Positions 1-9,010 of a stretch of 64,000 nucleotides of DNA are shown piece after piece. Origin of the DNA: Paludibacteraceae bacterium. Lineage in GTDB: Bacteria; Bacteroidota; Bacteroidia; Bacteroidales; Paludibacteraceae. Under the pieces are notes generated by a model. That model saw only the letters and a list, made by a program, of their open reading frames with translations, did no database searches and was not told where the DNA came from. The position numbers and the translations under genes were made by a program. Within the stretch, counting starts at the first letter, position 1. Each line of letters begins with the position of its first letter. The DNA lies in NCBI GenBank assembly GCA_028694915.1, contig JAQVJY010000001.1:1-64000 (forward strand), in the 5' to 3' direction.

Positions 1-42
1 CAAATTCTCAACCTTAGTCTTGCTATCTGTTTGTTGTGTCAT
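1..42 (-). CDS. start of an unidentified gene downstream of hsdM (partial, runs off left edge)
   Basis: A minus-strand ATG at 42-40 opens a frame that stays open to the window edge and encodes MTQQTDSKTKVENL. It starts 94 bases after the hsdM stop codon and is read in the same direction, so it is probably the next gene of the restriction-modification operon. The following gene in such operons is often hsdS or an accessory protein such as RhuM, but fourteen residues are too few to tell. Only the start and the direction are supported. Confidence 0.45.
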   Translation of the reverse strand, partial: MTQQTDSKTKVENL

Positions 43-136
43 ATCGGTTATTACGTTGTGTTTTTACTAAACCTTAAGGATTTGTACCTATAAAAAAAGA
101 GTTTAGTGCTCCTGATTTCAGTTGCCTGTTGTTCGG

Positions 137-1723
137 TTAAAAAACTAAGCCGAGTTCTTTAAAGTAAACGTCTATTTGCTGGTCCAATTCGGTACGTTTT
201 GTTTCTAACGCTTTAATTTCACGCATCACGGCGTAAATGTCTATTTCCGCTTCTTCTTCAAAGGTGTCCACATATCTTGGTATGTTCAGGTTGTAGTCGT
301 TTTGTGCAATTTCTTCCAAACTCACCGCTTTGCTGTACTTTTCTAGTTCGGTTCGGTTACGAAACGTGTCAATAATTTTGTTGATGTGCTCATCGCGCAA
401 CACATTTTGTGTTTTTATTTTTTCGAAATCGTTGCTGGCATCTATAAACAGAATGTTATCGGGATTTTCGCGGCATTTTTTGAATACCAAAATACAAGTT
501 GGAATACTGGTGCCATAAAATATGTTGGCAGGTAATCCAATAACGGCATCCAAAAAGTTCTTGTTTTCAATCAAATAGCGACGTATGTGTTGTTCGGCTC
601 CACCACGGAATAGTGCACCGTGAGGCAGCACAATGGCCATCGTTCCATTTTCGGCCAAATGATAAATCATGTGTTGTACAAAGGCGTAATCGGCTTTGCT
701 ACTTGGTGCTAATTTGCCATATTGGCTGAAACGGTCGTCGGTTGTAAAAAGTGGATTAGCGCTCCATTGTGCCGAAAAAGGTGGATTGGCTACAATGGCT
801 TCAAACTGCTTATCAAGATGCTGTGGACGCTCAAGCGTGTCCTCTTGTTTGATGTCAAATTTGCGATAATGTACGCCGTGCAAAATCATGTTCATACGAG
901 CCAAGTTGTATGTGGTGCGGTTCATTTCCTGTCCGTAAAAGTTGTTTACTTCTTTTACTTCTTTGGCAACACGCAGTAGCAGCGATCCTGAGCCACAGGT
1001 CGGATCATATACTGATTTTAATTTTTGTTTCCCCGTGGTTACAATCTTTGCCAGAATTTTAGACACTTCCTGCGGTGTGTAAAATTCGCCTGCTTTTTTC
1101 CCTGCGCCGCTAGCAAATTGTCCAATCAGATATTCGTAAGCATCGCCTAACACATCCAATTCTGTGCTTTGTAGTTTGAAATCGATATTATCGAGATGAG
1201 CTAGTACTTTGGCAATAATGCTATTTCTGGCTTCGGGCGTTTTGCCGAGTTTAGTGCTGTTTAGGTCCATATCTTCGAAGAGGTTGTCAAAATCTTCTTC
1301 GCTGGCTGTGCCCATGGTGCTTAGCTGAATATTGGTCAGAATTTTTTGTAGATCTTCTAATATGAAATTGGTTTTTGTGTCGTCAAACGCATCTTCGATG
1401 GAGTTGTCGCCATTGCCACGTTTTGCAATTTCCGAAAATAACTCCTCGGGTTTCAAGAAATAACCTAATTTTTCCAAGGCTTCGTCTTTTATCGCCTCTA
1501 AGTATTCTGCGGATTTAGCCATTTTTGGCGTAATTTCACGAAATCGGATATTGTCTTGTTTCAATATCTCGTTGGCGAAGAGGTCCATTTTTTCGCTCAG
1601 ATATTTATAGAAAATAAATCCCAAAATGTAATCACGGAATTCGTCCGCATTCATTTTTCCTCTTAACGTGTTGGCAATGTTCCAAAGTTGCTGCTCTAAT
1701 ACTCGTTTCTGTTCTTCGCTCAT
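137..1723 (-). CDS. hsdM: type I restriction-modification system DNA methyltransferase subunit HsdM
   Basis: This 528-residue protein is the adenine-N6 methyltransferase subunit of a type I restriction-modification enzyme; with HsdS it methylates the recognition site and with HsdR it restricts foreign DNA. The helical N-terminal HsdM domain covers roughly residues 5-150. The SAM-binding motif I is DPTCGSGS at 240-247 and the catalytic motif IV is NPPF at 313-316, the form expected of N6-adenine enzymes. The length fits the family (about 500-530). Translation probably starts at 1723, about 130 bases below a TATATTTG promoter box at 1858-1851. The partners hsdS and hsdR are not in the window; a further gene begins 94 bases downstream and leaves the window. 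Confidence 0.95.
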   Translation of the reverse strand: MSEEQKRVLEQQLWNIANTLRGKMNADEFRDYILGFIFYKYLSEKMDLFANEILKQDNIRFREITPKMAKSAEYLEAIKDEALEKLGYFLKPEELFSEIAKRGNGDNSIEDAFDDTKTNFILEDLQKILTNIQLSTMGTASEEDFDNLFEDMDLNSTKLGKTPEARNSIIAKVLAHLDNIDFKLQSTELDVLGDAYEYLIGQFASGAGKKAGEFYTPQEVSKILAKIVTTGKQKLKSVYDPTCGSGSLLLRVAKEVKEVNNFYGQEMNRTTYNLARMNMILHGVHYRKFDIKQEDTLERPQHLDKQFEAIVANPPFSAQWSANPLFTTDDRFSQYGKLAPSSKADYAFVQHMIYHLAENGTMAIVLPHGALFRGGAEQHIRRYLIENKNFLDAVIGLPANIFYGTSIPTCILVFKKCRENPDNILFIDASNDFEKIKTQNVLRDEHINKIIDTFRNRTELEKYSKAVSLEEIAQNDYNLNIPRYVDTFEEEAEIDIYAVMREIKALETKRTELDQQIDVYFKELGLVF

Positions 1724-1850
1724 AGTATTTCCTCTTGTTATGTGTTGATTTGTTGTATTTTATAATTTTTAGAAAGGGCTTTTTGCATCATTTCTGATTG
1801 CTTTTCAAGTCGTTACATGCTAGCGTAAAAAAGCAAATGCGCAAAACACG

Positions 1851-1858
1851 CAAATATA
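1851..1858 (-). promoter_or_regulatory. -7 box of the hsdM promoter
   Basis: TATATTTG on the minus strand matches the Bacteroidetes -7 consensus TAnnTTTG. It lies 128 bases upstream of the hsdM start. No convincing -33 TTTG is found at the usual distance, so the call rests on one element. Confidence 0.4.
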
Positions 1859-1949
1859 CGAAAGTTTTTTCAAGCCACAGCCATGTTTTTTGACATAAAT
1901 TTGGTGTTTTTTAGGTTTTGTGTGGCGGTGTAAAAAATGCGTGTTGCTA

Positions 1950-1981
1950 TTTGAGCAGCTGCAAAAAATAGTGTACCTTTG
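1950..1981 (+). promoter_or_regulatory. promoter of the M16 peptidase gene
   Basis: TTTG at 1950-1953 and TACCTTTG at 1974-1981 are separated by exactly 20 bases, a full match to the Bacteroidetes vegetative promoter (TTTG, 19-21, TAnnTTTG). Transcription would begin near 1988, so the upstream GTG at 1920 cannot be the start of the peptidase; this decides for the ATG at 2004. Confidence 0.75.
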
Positions 1982-2003
1982 CTACTTTATATTTCTGCGT
2001 TAC

Positions 2004-3221
2004 ATGGTTTATCAAACACATACGTTATCCAATGGCATTCGGTTGTTGCACGTGCCCGACGCATCGCCCATTACTTACTGTGGTTTTGCGGTAAATGCTG
2101 GTACGCGCGACGAACTCGACGACGAACAAGGCATGGCTCATTTTGTGGAACACATGCTTTTTAAAGGCACGTCACATCGTAAAAGTTGGCACATTATCAA
2201 TTGGTTAGAATCTATTGGCGGTCAGGTTGATGCTTATACGACCAAAGAAGAGACGTTTGTGTATGCCACCGTGCCGTCGGTTTACATGCAACGCGCTATG
2301 GAATTGTTGGCCGATATTATGTTCCATTCCCTGTTTCCAGCGCACGAACTGGAGCGTGAATTGGATGTAATTTTGGACGAAATTCAATCGTACAACGATT
2401 CGCCTTCGGAGCTTATTTACGACGATTTTGAGGAACTTTTATTTGCCGATTCACCCATTGGACGCAATATTTTAGGCAACGCGGAGAGTTTGGAAGCGAT
2501 GACTTCACAGCGTTTGCAAGCGTTTGTGTCGCGTTGTCACACGACCGATCAATTGGTGTTTTTCTCGTTGGGAAATACCGATTTTTCAAAACTCGTGCGC
2601 TGGGCAGAACGTCTGTTTACAGTGCCAGCTTCGCAACGCGCCTTTTTGCGTGAAGCGCCCAAAGCGTATGTGCCACAACGCCAAAAATCGTCCAAAGATA
2701 CCTTTCAAACGCATTCGATGGTGGGCAATCGCGCCTTTGCTTTATCGCATCCCGATAGAGTGGCGTTGGTGTTGCTCAACAATATTTTGGGCGGTCCCAA
2801 TATGAGTAGTCGCTTAAATATGTCCATTCGCGAGCGCAACGGATTGGCGTACAATGTGGAATCCAATGTGACGTCGTATGTCGATACCGGCGTGTGGACT
2901 ATTTACGTGGGTTGCGATCCAAAAAATGCGAAACGCTGTTTGCAACTCATTGATAAAGAGTTGGAACGATTGCGTACGCAGCCACTCGACGCGCGCCAAT
3001 TGCACACCGCCAAATTACAACTCGAAGGGCAACTGCTGATTGCCAATGAAAATAAGGAAAATTTGATTTTGGCAATGGCAAAACTCTTTTTGCAGCAAAA
3101 TTACTGTTTGTCCGATGCCGAAATTCACGAACGCATTATGGCGGTAACGTCTGAAAAGTTACAACAGATTGCTTCTGAACTATTTAATAAAGAGTCGTTG
3201 ACTCATTTGATGTTCGATTAA
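2004..3221 (+). CDS. M16 family zinc peptidase (processing-peptidase-like)
   Basis: A 405-residue zinc metallopeptidase of family M16B, related to the mitochondrial processing peptidase and bacterial YmxG-type enzymes. The inverted zinc motif HFVEH is at residues 46-50 and the third ligand is a Glu near 126 (LDEIQSYNDSP). The C-terminal half carries the non-catalytic M16 repeat (around GGPNMSSRL and RERNGLAYNV). No signal peptide is seen, so it is probably cytoplasmic. The frame is open back to a GTG at 1920, but that part overlaps the promoter, and homologues begin near MVYQTHTLSNG. It is followed after 3 bases by the O-methyltransferase gene, so the two are probably cotranscribed. The substrate is unknown. 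Confidence 0.92.
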   Translation: MVYQTHTLSNGIRLLHVPDASPITYCGFAVNAGTRDELDDEQGMAHFVEHMLFKGTSHRKSWHIINWLESIGGQVDAYTTKEETFVYATVPSVYMQRAMELLADIMFHSLFPAHELERELDVILDEIQSYNDSPSELIYDDFEELLFADSPIGRNILGNAESLEAMTSQRLQAFVSRCHTTDQLVFFSLGNTDFSKLVRWAERLFTVPASQRAFLREAPKAYVPQRQKSSKDTFQTHSMVGNRAFALSHPDRVALVLLNNILGGPNMSSRLNMSIRERNGLAYNVESNVTSYVDTGVWTIYVGCDPKNAKRCLQLIDKELERLRTQPLDARQLHTAKLQLEGQLLIANENKENLILAMAKLFLQQNYCLSDAEIHERIMAVTSEKLQQIASELFNKESLTHLMFD

Positions 3222-3224
3222 CGT

Positions 3225-3896
3225 ATGGATTTAAAACAAGCCAAAAAAGTAACCGATGATGCCAATCAATTGATTGACGCTTACATGGCGGCACATAGCG
3301 ATGCCGAGCCCGATTATTTGGCGTTGGTGAACCGTGCAGCCCATGTGCATACCATCAATCCGCGCATGTTGTCGGGTCATTTTCAAGGGCGCATTCTCAA
3401 AATGTTGGTGCGCATGATTCAGCCACAGCGTGTGCTTGAAATTGGCACATTTGTCGGTTATTCAGCCTTGTGTATGGCCGAAGGTTTGACCACAGGCGGA
3501 CATGTGGACACCATCGAGATAGACGACGAATTGGAGGAATTTATTCGCGAACAGTTGGCGAAATCGCCGTTCGAAGAGCGTATTACGTTACATATTGGCG
3601 ATGCGCTAGAAGTGATTCCACAACTCGACACGACGTTTGATTTGGTATTTATCGATGCTGACAAACGCTTGTATCGTGAATATTTCGAACTGGTGTTGCC
3701 ACGCCTCAAATCGGGCGGATTTATTTTGGCCGATAATACGCTGTGGGATGGTAAAGTGTTGATTGATAAACCAGAATCGAACGATTACCAAACAATTGCC
3801 ATCAAAGCATTTAATGATTTTATAGCAACAGACAACCGTATTGAAAAAGTAATATTACCTTTGCGTGACGGTTTAACGTTGATCATGAAAAAATAA
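3225..3896 (+). CDS. SAM-dependent O-methyltransferase (family 3, caffeoyl-CoA/catechol type)
   Basis: A 223-residue class I methyltransferase of the O-methyltransferase family 3. The glycine-rich SAM motif EIGTFVGYS lies at residues 72-80, the acidic residue of motif II is in TIEIDDE, and the metal-binding part is VFIDADK (about 141-147) with ADNTLWDG further on. Bacterial members methylate catechol-like hydroxyls with a divalent metal; the substrate cannot be deduced here. It starts 3 bases after the M16 peptidase stop, suggesting translational coupling. Confidence 0.92.
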   Translation: MDLKQAKKVTDDANQLIDAYMAAHSDAEPDYLALVNRAAHVHTINPRMLSGHFQGRILKMLVRMIQPQRVLEIGTFVGYSALCMAEGLTTGGHVDTIEIDDELEEFIREQLAKSPFEERITLHIGDALEVIPQLDTTFDLVFIDADKRLYREYFELVLPRLKSGGFILADNTLWDGKVLIDKPESNDYQTIAIKAFNDFIATDNRIEKVILPLRDGLTLIMKK

Positions 3897-3966
3897 AGCG
3901 TATCCGCTGGCGCACGTTTCGTGTTAGCCAAGGCGGTACTAAAGTTTAACCAAAAAGGGACTGAAA

Positions 3967-4368
3967 ATGGAGTATATGTATCAATTAGAACTTAAAGTTC
4001 GCGACTATGAATGTGATTTACAAGCAATTGTAAATAATGCAAATTATCAACATTATTACGAACACACACGTCACGAGTTTTTAAGTCTGCACAAAATTAG
4101 TTTTGCCGACTTGCACGACCAAGGAGTCGATTTCGTAGTGGCTCGTGTGGAAATGGCATTTAAAACACCGCTCAAATCGGGCGATCGTTTTTTAAGTGTG
4201 CTGAATTTGACGCAAGAAGGCGTAAAATATACGTTCAACCAAAAAATATACCGCTTGCCGGATATGAAAGTGTGTAACGTTGGTAAATTTGATTGCGTGG
4301 TGTTGGATCATGGCAAATTATGCCGCAATGCTGCATTGGACGCATTTGTAGCGAGTTTACAACCTTAA
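3967..4368 (+). CDS. acyl-CoA thioesterase, hotdog fold (YbgC/FadM-like)
   Basis: A 133-residue single hotdog-domain protein of the 4-hydroxybenzoyl-CoA thioesterase family. The N-terminal stretch DYECDLQAIVNNANY followed by YYEHTRHEFL is the usual family signature (catalytic Asp, then the central helix with a conserved Arg). It probably hydrolyses acyl-CoA thioesters in the cytoplasm. An alternative ATG three codons later gives MYQLELKV; both are possible. It is followed 11 bases later by nfo, so the two may share a transcript. Confidence 0.88.
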   Translation: MEYMYQLELKVRDYECDLQAIVNNANYQHYYEHTRHEFLSLHKISFADLHDQGVDFVVARVEMAFKTPLKSGDRFLSVLNLTQEGVKYTFNQKIYRLPDMKVCNVGKFDCVVLDHGKLCRNAALDAFVASLQP

Positions 4369-4379
4369 AATAGAGAATT

Positions 4380-5225
4380 ATGAAATATATTGGAGCACAT
4401 GTGAGCGCATCGGGTGGTGTGGAAAATGCCCCAGTGAATGCGCACGAAATTGGCGCTACCGCCTTTGCATTGTTTACCAAAAATCAACGTCAATGGGTAG
4501 CTGCACCACTTACCGAAACGTCCATCCGTTTGTTTAAAGAACGTTGTGCGGAATTTGGCTACAAACCTCAGCAAATTTTGCCACACGATAGTTATTTGGT
4601 GAATTTAGGTTCGCCCGAAGTGGAAGGTTTGGAGAAATCGCGCGCCGCTTTTTTGGACGAAATGCAACGCTGCGAGCAGTTGGGTTTAGATCGTTTGAAT
4701 TTTCACCCAGGTAGCCATTTGAATAAATTGTCGGAAGATGATTGCTTAAAACGCATTGCCGAATCTATCAATATCACCTTGGCAGCCACGCACGGTGTGA
4801 CCGCTGTCATTGAAAACACGGCTGGGCAGGGCACTAACGTTGGTTATCGGTTCGAACAGTTGCGTCAAATTATCGACTTGGTGGACGATAAATCGCGTGT
4901 TGGCGTTTGTATCGACACAGCGCATGCGTTTGCTTCGGGTTACAATTTGGCAACGCCCGACGGCTTTAGTGCCGTTTTTCAGCAGTTCGATGACGTGATT
5001 GGATTTTCCTATTTGCGTGGTATGCACTTGAATGATTCTAAAAAAGAGTTATCTACGCGTGTCGACCGTCACGAGGTGTTAGGCGAAGGTCATATTGGCA
5101 AAACGGTGTTTGAATTAATTATGGCGGATTCTCGTTTTGATAATATCCCATTAATTCTTGAAACACCCGACGAAACGCGTTGGAACCAAGAAGTGGCTTG
5201 GCTCAAAAGTAATGTTAAATCATAA
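4380..5225 (+). CDS. nfo: deoxyribonuclease IV (endonuclease IV, AP endonuclease)
   Basis: A 281-residue TIM-barrel AP endonuclease that cuts the DNA backbone 5' of abasic sites in base-excision repair. It begins with the typical [13 protein letters not shown]. Zinc-ligand motifs are visible: LPHDSY (His69), NFHPGSH (His109), [25 protein letters not shown], and [12 protein letters not shown], with LILETP near the C-terminus. The length matches E. coli Nfo (285). It sits in a plus-strand run with 11 bases to each neighbour. Confidence 0.97.
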   Translation: MKYIGAHVSASGGVENAPVNAHEIGATAFALFTKNQRQWVAAPLTETSIRLFKERCAEFGYKPQQILPHDSYLVNLGSPEVEGLEKSRAAFLDEMQRCEQLGLDRLNFHPGSHLNKLSEDDCLKRIAESINITLAATHGVTAVIENTAGQGTNVGYRFEQLRQIIDLVDDKSRVGVCIDTAHAFASGYNLATPDGFSAVFQQFDDVIGFSYLRGMHLNDSKKELSTRVDRHEVLGEGHIGKTVFELIMADSRFDNIPLILETPDETRWNQEVAWLKSNVKS

Positions 5226-5236
5226 AAGCGAAAGAT

Positions 5237-5821
5237 ATGTTGAAAAAGTGGTTAGAAAATTACAAGAAGATTGCACAACGTGCTTGGATTTTGCTTTCAA
5301 AACCAGAAATGGGTTGGCGCATTGTAGCTGACGAACAGGCTTCATCGAAGCAAGTGACACAAGAATACGTGATTCCTTTTTTGGTATTGTGCGTATTAGC
5401 CGAATTTTTAGGCTATGTGTTCAATGGCGCAGCAGGTATTCATTTTGCGTTTATCAAAGCCATATTCTCTGCCATGGCGTTGTTTGGTTCGTGGTGGATT
5501 TCGGTAAAAGCGTGTAAATATTTGGTGCAACGTTTTCATAAGAAAGAAATTTCGGATGCCGTGAGTCATACGTTGGTGAGCTATAGTTTCACCGTGGTAT
5601 TTTTGCTCAATATCGTTTTGGCATTTTTCCCAAGTCTGTTTTTCTTAGCGTTATTGGGCGTTTATACCTTGTATATCGTGTTTGTGGGCGTTGGTGTAAT
5701 TTTGGATATTGAGGAAAATTCACGTGGCAAACTCTCCATGTCGCTCTCCGTGTTGATTATTTTTATGCCCATTTTGATTGGTTGGGTGTTGGGTAAATTG
5801 TTACCAAATGCACCTTTGTAA
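5237..5821 (+). CDS. Yip1-family integral membrane protein
   Basis: A 194-residue polytopic membrane protein with about five hydrophobic segments (approx. residues 44-66, 72-92, 110-132, 133-152, 163-183). The N-terminal WILLSKPEMGWRIV, followed by a short soluble stretch and then the membrane helices, is characteristic of the bacterial YIP1/DUF1282 family. The function of bacterial members is not established. It follows nfo by 11 bases. Confidence 0.8.
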   Translation: MLKKWLENYKKIAQRAWILLSKPEMGWRIVADEQASSKQVTQEYVIPFLVLCVLAEFLGYVFNGAAGIHFAFIKAIFSAMALFGSWWISVKACKYLVQRFHKKEISDAVSHTLVSYSFTVVFLLNIVLAFFPSLFFLALLGVYTLYIVFVGVGVILDIEENSRGKLSMSLSVLIIFMPILIGWVLGKLLPNAPL

Positions 5822-5853
5822 GTCTGTTGGTGAATGATTCGCTGTTTTTTTAC

Positions 5854-5861
5854 TATATTTG
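5854..5861 (+). promoter_or_regulatory. -7 box of the lutB promoter
   Basis: TATATTTG, a match to TAnnTTTG, lies 16 bases upstream of the ATG at 5878. It overlaps the reading frame that begins at the upstream start 5827, which argues that 5878 is the true start. Confidence 0.5.
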
Positions 5862-5877
5862 CAGATTAACCCCAAGT

Positions 5878-7251
5878 ATGAGTGCTAACAAACATCAGTT
5901 TGCTGTCGACGCTAGTAAAATAGCTTTTGATCAGCATCATAGTCAAACGATCAAATTTAATATTTCCAAGTATGATGCGGCTGTAACCAAAGGGTTCGGT
6001 CGTTATCGCGATTTGGCGTTAGCACGTCAACAAGCCGCTCGTATCAAACGCGAGGTGTTGGCTCATCTCGATACCTATTTGCTTCAATTTGAAGAAAATA
6101 GTACACGCCGTGGTGCCGAAGTGCATTGGGCGCAAACGGCTGATGAGGCACTAGAACTTATTACGGCATTAATCTCCGAAGTGTCGGCTAAATCGATTGT
6201 GAAAAGTAAATCGATGACGACCGAGGAAATTGAATTAAATGCGGCTGCCGAAGCAGTGGGCTGCGAATCGATAGAAACTGATTTAGGTGAATTTATTGTA
6301 CAAGTGGCGGGCGAGCGGCCTTATCATATTGTAACGCCAGCTATGCATAAGTCGAAAGGCGATATTGCCAAACTGTTCAATGAGAAATTTGGAACCGACA
6401 TCAACGCTACGCCCGAAGAACTGACGGCTTATGTGCGTGGTGTGCTGCGTCAAAAATTTACAACGGCTGAAATTGGTGTCACGGGTGCTAATTTTTTGGT
6501 AGCCGATACAGGTGCTATTTCAGTCACCGAAAATGAAGGAAACGGGTTGATGACGATGTCATTTCCCAAATTACATATTGTGATTGCTGGCATCGAAAAG
6601 GTGATTCCTAAAATGGAACAGTTAGGCTTGTTTTATCCGTTGTTGGCAGCACATGGCACAGGACAACAAATGACTGTTTACAATTCGTTGGTCAGCGGAC
6701 CACGTCAACCAGGCGAAGCCAACGGTCCCGATCGTATGGTGGTTATTTTGCTCGACAATGGTCGTACCAATTTATACGCCGATGGCGAATCGCGCGAAGC
6801 ATTGGCTTGTATTCGTTGTGGTGCTTGCTTAAATGGCTGTCCCGTGTACAAAACAATTGGTGGTTATACGTACAACACCACTTATTCTGGACCAATTGGA
6901 TCGGTTATTACACCGTTTTTCAAAGGATTTAAAGAATACGGACATTTGAGTTCTGCCTCGTCGTTGTGTGGTCAGTGTGCCGAAGTGTGTCCAGTACGCA
7001 TTCCGCTGACGGATTTATTATTGGCTAATCGCCGAAAAATGGTAGAACGTGGTTTGCAGCCCACAGGCGAAAAAACGGTGATGCGTGGCTTTAAATTGTT
7101 GGCAAGCTATCGACTAGGATTTGATTTTGCACCTGCTTGGCTTAAAAATAGCGTACTTTATCCGCTCAATTTCTTTGGCTGGGGCAATAAGCGGGCAATG
7201 CCTACGTTTGCTAAAAAAAGCTTTTCTCAAACATATAGAAAACAAAAATAA
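5878..7251 (+). CDS. lutB: LutB-like lactate-utilisation iron-sulfur protein
   Basis: A 457-residue protein of the LutB/YkgF family: an N-terminal LUD domain (approx. residues 60-290) followed by two 4Fe-4S motifs, CIRCGACLNGCPVY near residue 310 and CGQCAEVCP near 363, and a C-terminal tail. LutB is the iron-sulfur subunit of the LutABC complex that oxidises L-lactate to pyruvate. The start at 5878 is preferred over 5827 because a -7 box lies between them. Neither lutA (CCG domain) nor lutC is adjacent, which is unusual since the three are commonly clustered. The last base of the stop codon is the first base of the next start. Confidence 0.85.
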   Translation: MSANKHQFAVDASKIAFDQHHSQTIKFNISKYDAAVTKGFGRYRDLALARQQAARIKREVLAHLDTYLLQFEENSTRRGAEVHWAQTADEALELITALISEVSAKSIVKSKSMTTEEIELNAAAEAVGCESIETDLGEFIVQVAGERPYHIVTPAMHKSKGDIAKLFNEKFGTDINATPEELTAYVRGVLRQKFTTAEIGVTGANFLVADTGAISVTENEGNGLMTMSFPKLHIVIAGIEKVIPKMEQLGLFYPLLAAHGTGQQMTVYNSLVSGPRQPGEANGPDRMVVILLDNGRTNLYADGESREALACIRCGACLNGCPVYKTIGGYTYNTTYSGPIGSVITPFFKGFKEYGHLSSASSLCGQCAEVCPVRIPLTDLLLANRRKMVERGLQPTGEKTVMRGFKLLASYRLGFDFAPAWLKNSVLYPLNFFGWGNKRAMPTFAKKSFSQTYRKQK

Positions 7252-7733
7252 TGAATGATATGAAAAAATGGATTTACCTGGTTTTGGTGTTGGTTTTAGC
7301 GAGCTGTGAAGCCGATTTTCAAACGTGGAAAGATTTGAATGCCAATTGGTTGGTTCAAAATAAAGCGCATTATGCGGCTACTGATAGTTTGAAAGTGATG
7401 CCTTCGGGTCTTCAATATAAAGTCTTTCGCAATGGTTATGGAGCAATTCCAAAGCCTACAAATTCCGAAGTTTGGGTGACTTATACGGCTAAACTGATTG
7501 ATGGTACAGTCTGTGATTCTGGAAGTGTTAAAAGTTTGGCGGTAAGTGATTTAATTCCTGGTTGGCAGGAGGCTTTGTGTATGATGCATGAAGAGTCACA
7601 TTGGGAAATTTATGTCCCCTACACGATGGCGTATGGCGTGGATGGCTCCAAAGCGACAGGCGGTAATTTTCATGTTCCGCCGTATTCTATTATGATTTTT
7701 GATATCGAACTCCACGACGTTCTAAATTATTAA
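7251..7733 (+). CDS. FKBP-type peptidyl-prolyl isomerase, lipoprotein
   Basis: A 160-residue protein with a lipoprotein signal (hydrophobic segment ending LASC, Cys at 19 from the first Met) and an FKBP domain over roughly residues 45-158. Recognisable FKBP parts are SGLQYKV, VWVTYTAKLIDGTVCDSG, a shortened IPGW region, WEIYVPYTMAYG and IMIFDIEL. It probably assists protein folding in the periplasm while attached to a membrane. A second Met at codon 4 could be the start. It overlaps lutB by one base and is followed after 2 bases by the TPM gene. Confidence 0.88.
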   Translation: MNDMKKWIYLVLVLVLASCEADFQTWKDLNANWLVQNKAHYAATDSLKVMPSGLQYKVFRNGYGAIPKPTNSEVWVTYTAKLIDGTVCDSGSVKSLAVSDLIPGWQEALCMMHEESHWEIYVPYTMAYGVDGSKATGGNFHVPPYSIMIFDIELHDVLNY

Positions 7734-7735
7734 CT

Positions 7736-8971
7736 ATGAAACGATTAATAACTTTATTGGCGTTGGTTGCGGTAACGCTTACAGTTGCAGCACAAACCTA
7801 CACTGCCGCATCGGTTCCTAATCCGAAATTGCGTTGTAATAGCTGTTATGTTTCTAATCCGGATGGCATTTTGTCGTCGTCGGCAGAGCAACGTTTAAAT
7901 CAGATTTTGACCAATTTGGAAGCCAAAAATTCGGTACAAGTGGCCGTCGTAGTTATCAATTCTATTGCTGGAGATGACGAATACACCTTTGCTCATGAGT
8001 TATTCAATTTATGGCGTATTGGTAAAGAAGGTAAAGATAATGGCGTTTTGATTTTGTTTGTGAATGATATTCGTGCCGTCAAAATAGAAACTGGTTATGG
8101 CGTGGAAGGTTTATTGCCCGATGCAGCATGCGAAGGAATTTTGAACGACGTGATGTTTCCTTATTTCAAAAGTGGTAAATACGACGAAGGTTTTGTGGCT
8201 GGCGTAGAAGCCATTCAGGAACGTTTAACGACTGATGCTGCTATGGAAGAATTATTGCTCAATACCAATTCTACGCAATCGAAATTGGTCAATGGCTTGG
8301 TGGTCTATTTAGTTATCGCTTTTGTATTTTTGGTGATATTAAGTTGGTGGAGCTATTTTGTAGTACGTAGTTTGAAAGGTGAAAATAATTTACAATATGG
8401 TCAATTGGCTGGCATTGCTAGTGTGGCTACTATTTTAGCGTTCATATTCCCATTGCCAGTGGCACTATTCGCTTGGTGGATTCGTCACAAACGTAAAAAA
8501 GTGCGTCGTCAACCGATTCCTTGTCATGCTTGTGGAAAAGCCATGCATTTGCTCACCGAGAAAGAGGAAGATGCTTATTTGCAGTCGGCTGAAATTGCTG
8601 AAGAAGTGGTAAAATCGGTCGATTATGATGTGTGGTTGTGTGACGCCTGCAAGGCGACGCGTGTTTTGCCTTATGCTTCGGCGTTTACCACGTATAAAAA
8701 ATGTCCAAATTGTGGTGCCAAAACCTATAAATTGGATCGCGATGAAGTGGCGGTACAAGCTACTACATTGCATGCTGGGCAAGGTGAAAAAGTGTATGAA
8801 TGTCAGCATTGTCAGTTCAAAAAAGTAGTGCCATACGTTATTCCCATGATTGTAGTCGCGGCAGCGGTAGGTCGCAGTGGCGGCCGTGGTGGTTTCGGAG
8901 GCGGTTTTGGCGGTGGAAGTGGTTTTGGTGGCGGTTTCAGTGGCGGCGGTGGTGCCGGTGGACGCTTTTAA
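7736..8971 (+). CDS. TPM-domain membrane protein with zinc ribbons and Gly-rich tail (YgcG-like)
   Basis: A 411-residue protein. Domains in order: signal peptide (1-19, cut after AQ), TPM domain (about 40-165, with VVVINSIAGDDEYTFAHELF and GYGVEGLLPD), two membrane segments (about 188-210 and 226-250), then cysteine pairs forming probable zinc ribbons (PCHACGK, CDACK, CPNCGAK, CQHCQF), and a tail of GGGFGGG-type repeats from about residue 388. TPM proteins with Gly-rich tails commonly sit beside LemA, as here. The role is not established; some family members bind calcium or act as phosphatases. Confidence 0.88.
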   Translation: MKRLITLLALVAVTLTVAAQTYTAASVPNPKLRCNSCYVSNPDGILSSSAEQRLNQILTNLEAKNSVQVAVVVINSIAGDDEYTFAHELFNLWRIGKEGKDNGVLILFVNDIRAVKIETGYGVEGLLPDAACEGILNDVMFPYFKSGKYDEGFVAGVEAIQERLTTDAAMEELLLNTNSTQSKLVNGLVVYLVIAFVFLVILSWWSYFVVRSLKGENNLQYGQLAGIASVATILAFIFPLPVALFAWWIRHKRKKVRRQPIPCHACGKAMHLLTEKEEDAYLQSAEIAEEVVKSVDYDVWLCDACKATRVLPYASAFTTYKKCPNCGAKTYKLDRDEVAVQATTLHAGQGEKVYECQHCQFKKVVPYVIPMIVVAAAVGRSGGRGGFGGGFGGGSGFGGGFSGGGGAGGRF

Positions 8972-9010
8972 TTTAACGTATATCTCAAATAAATTTTAAA
9001 ATAAACAATT

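Noticed and set aside
1920..2003. N-terminal extension of the M16 peptidase from a GTG start
   Set aside because: A complete promoter (1950-1981) lies inside it, and the peptidase family begins near the ATG at 2004.
8465..8809. 114-codon minus-strand open frame
   Set aside because: It is a shadow of the TPM gene; it has no promoter or recognisable product.
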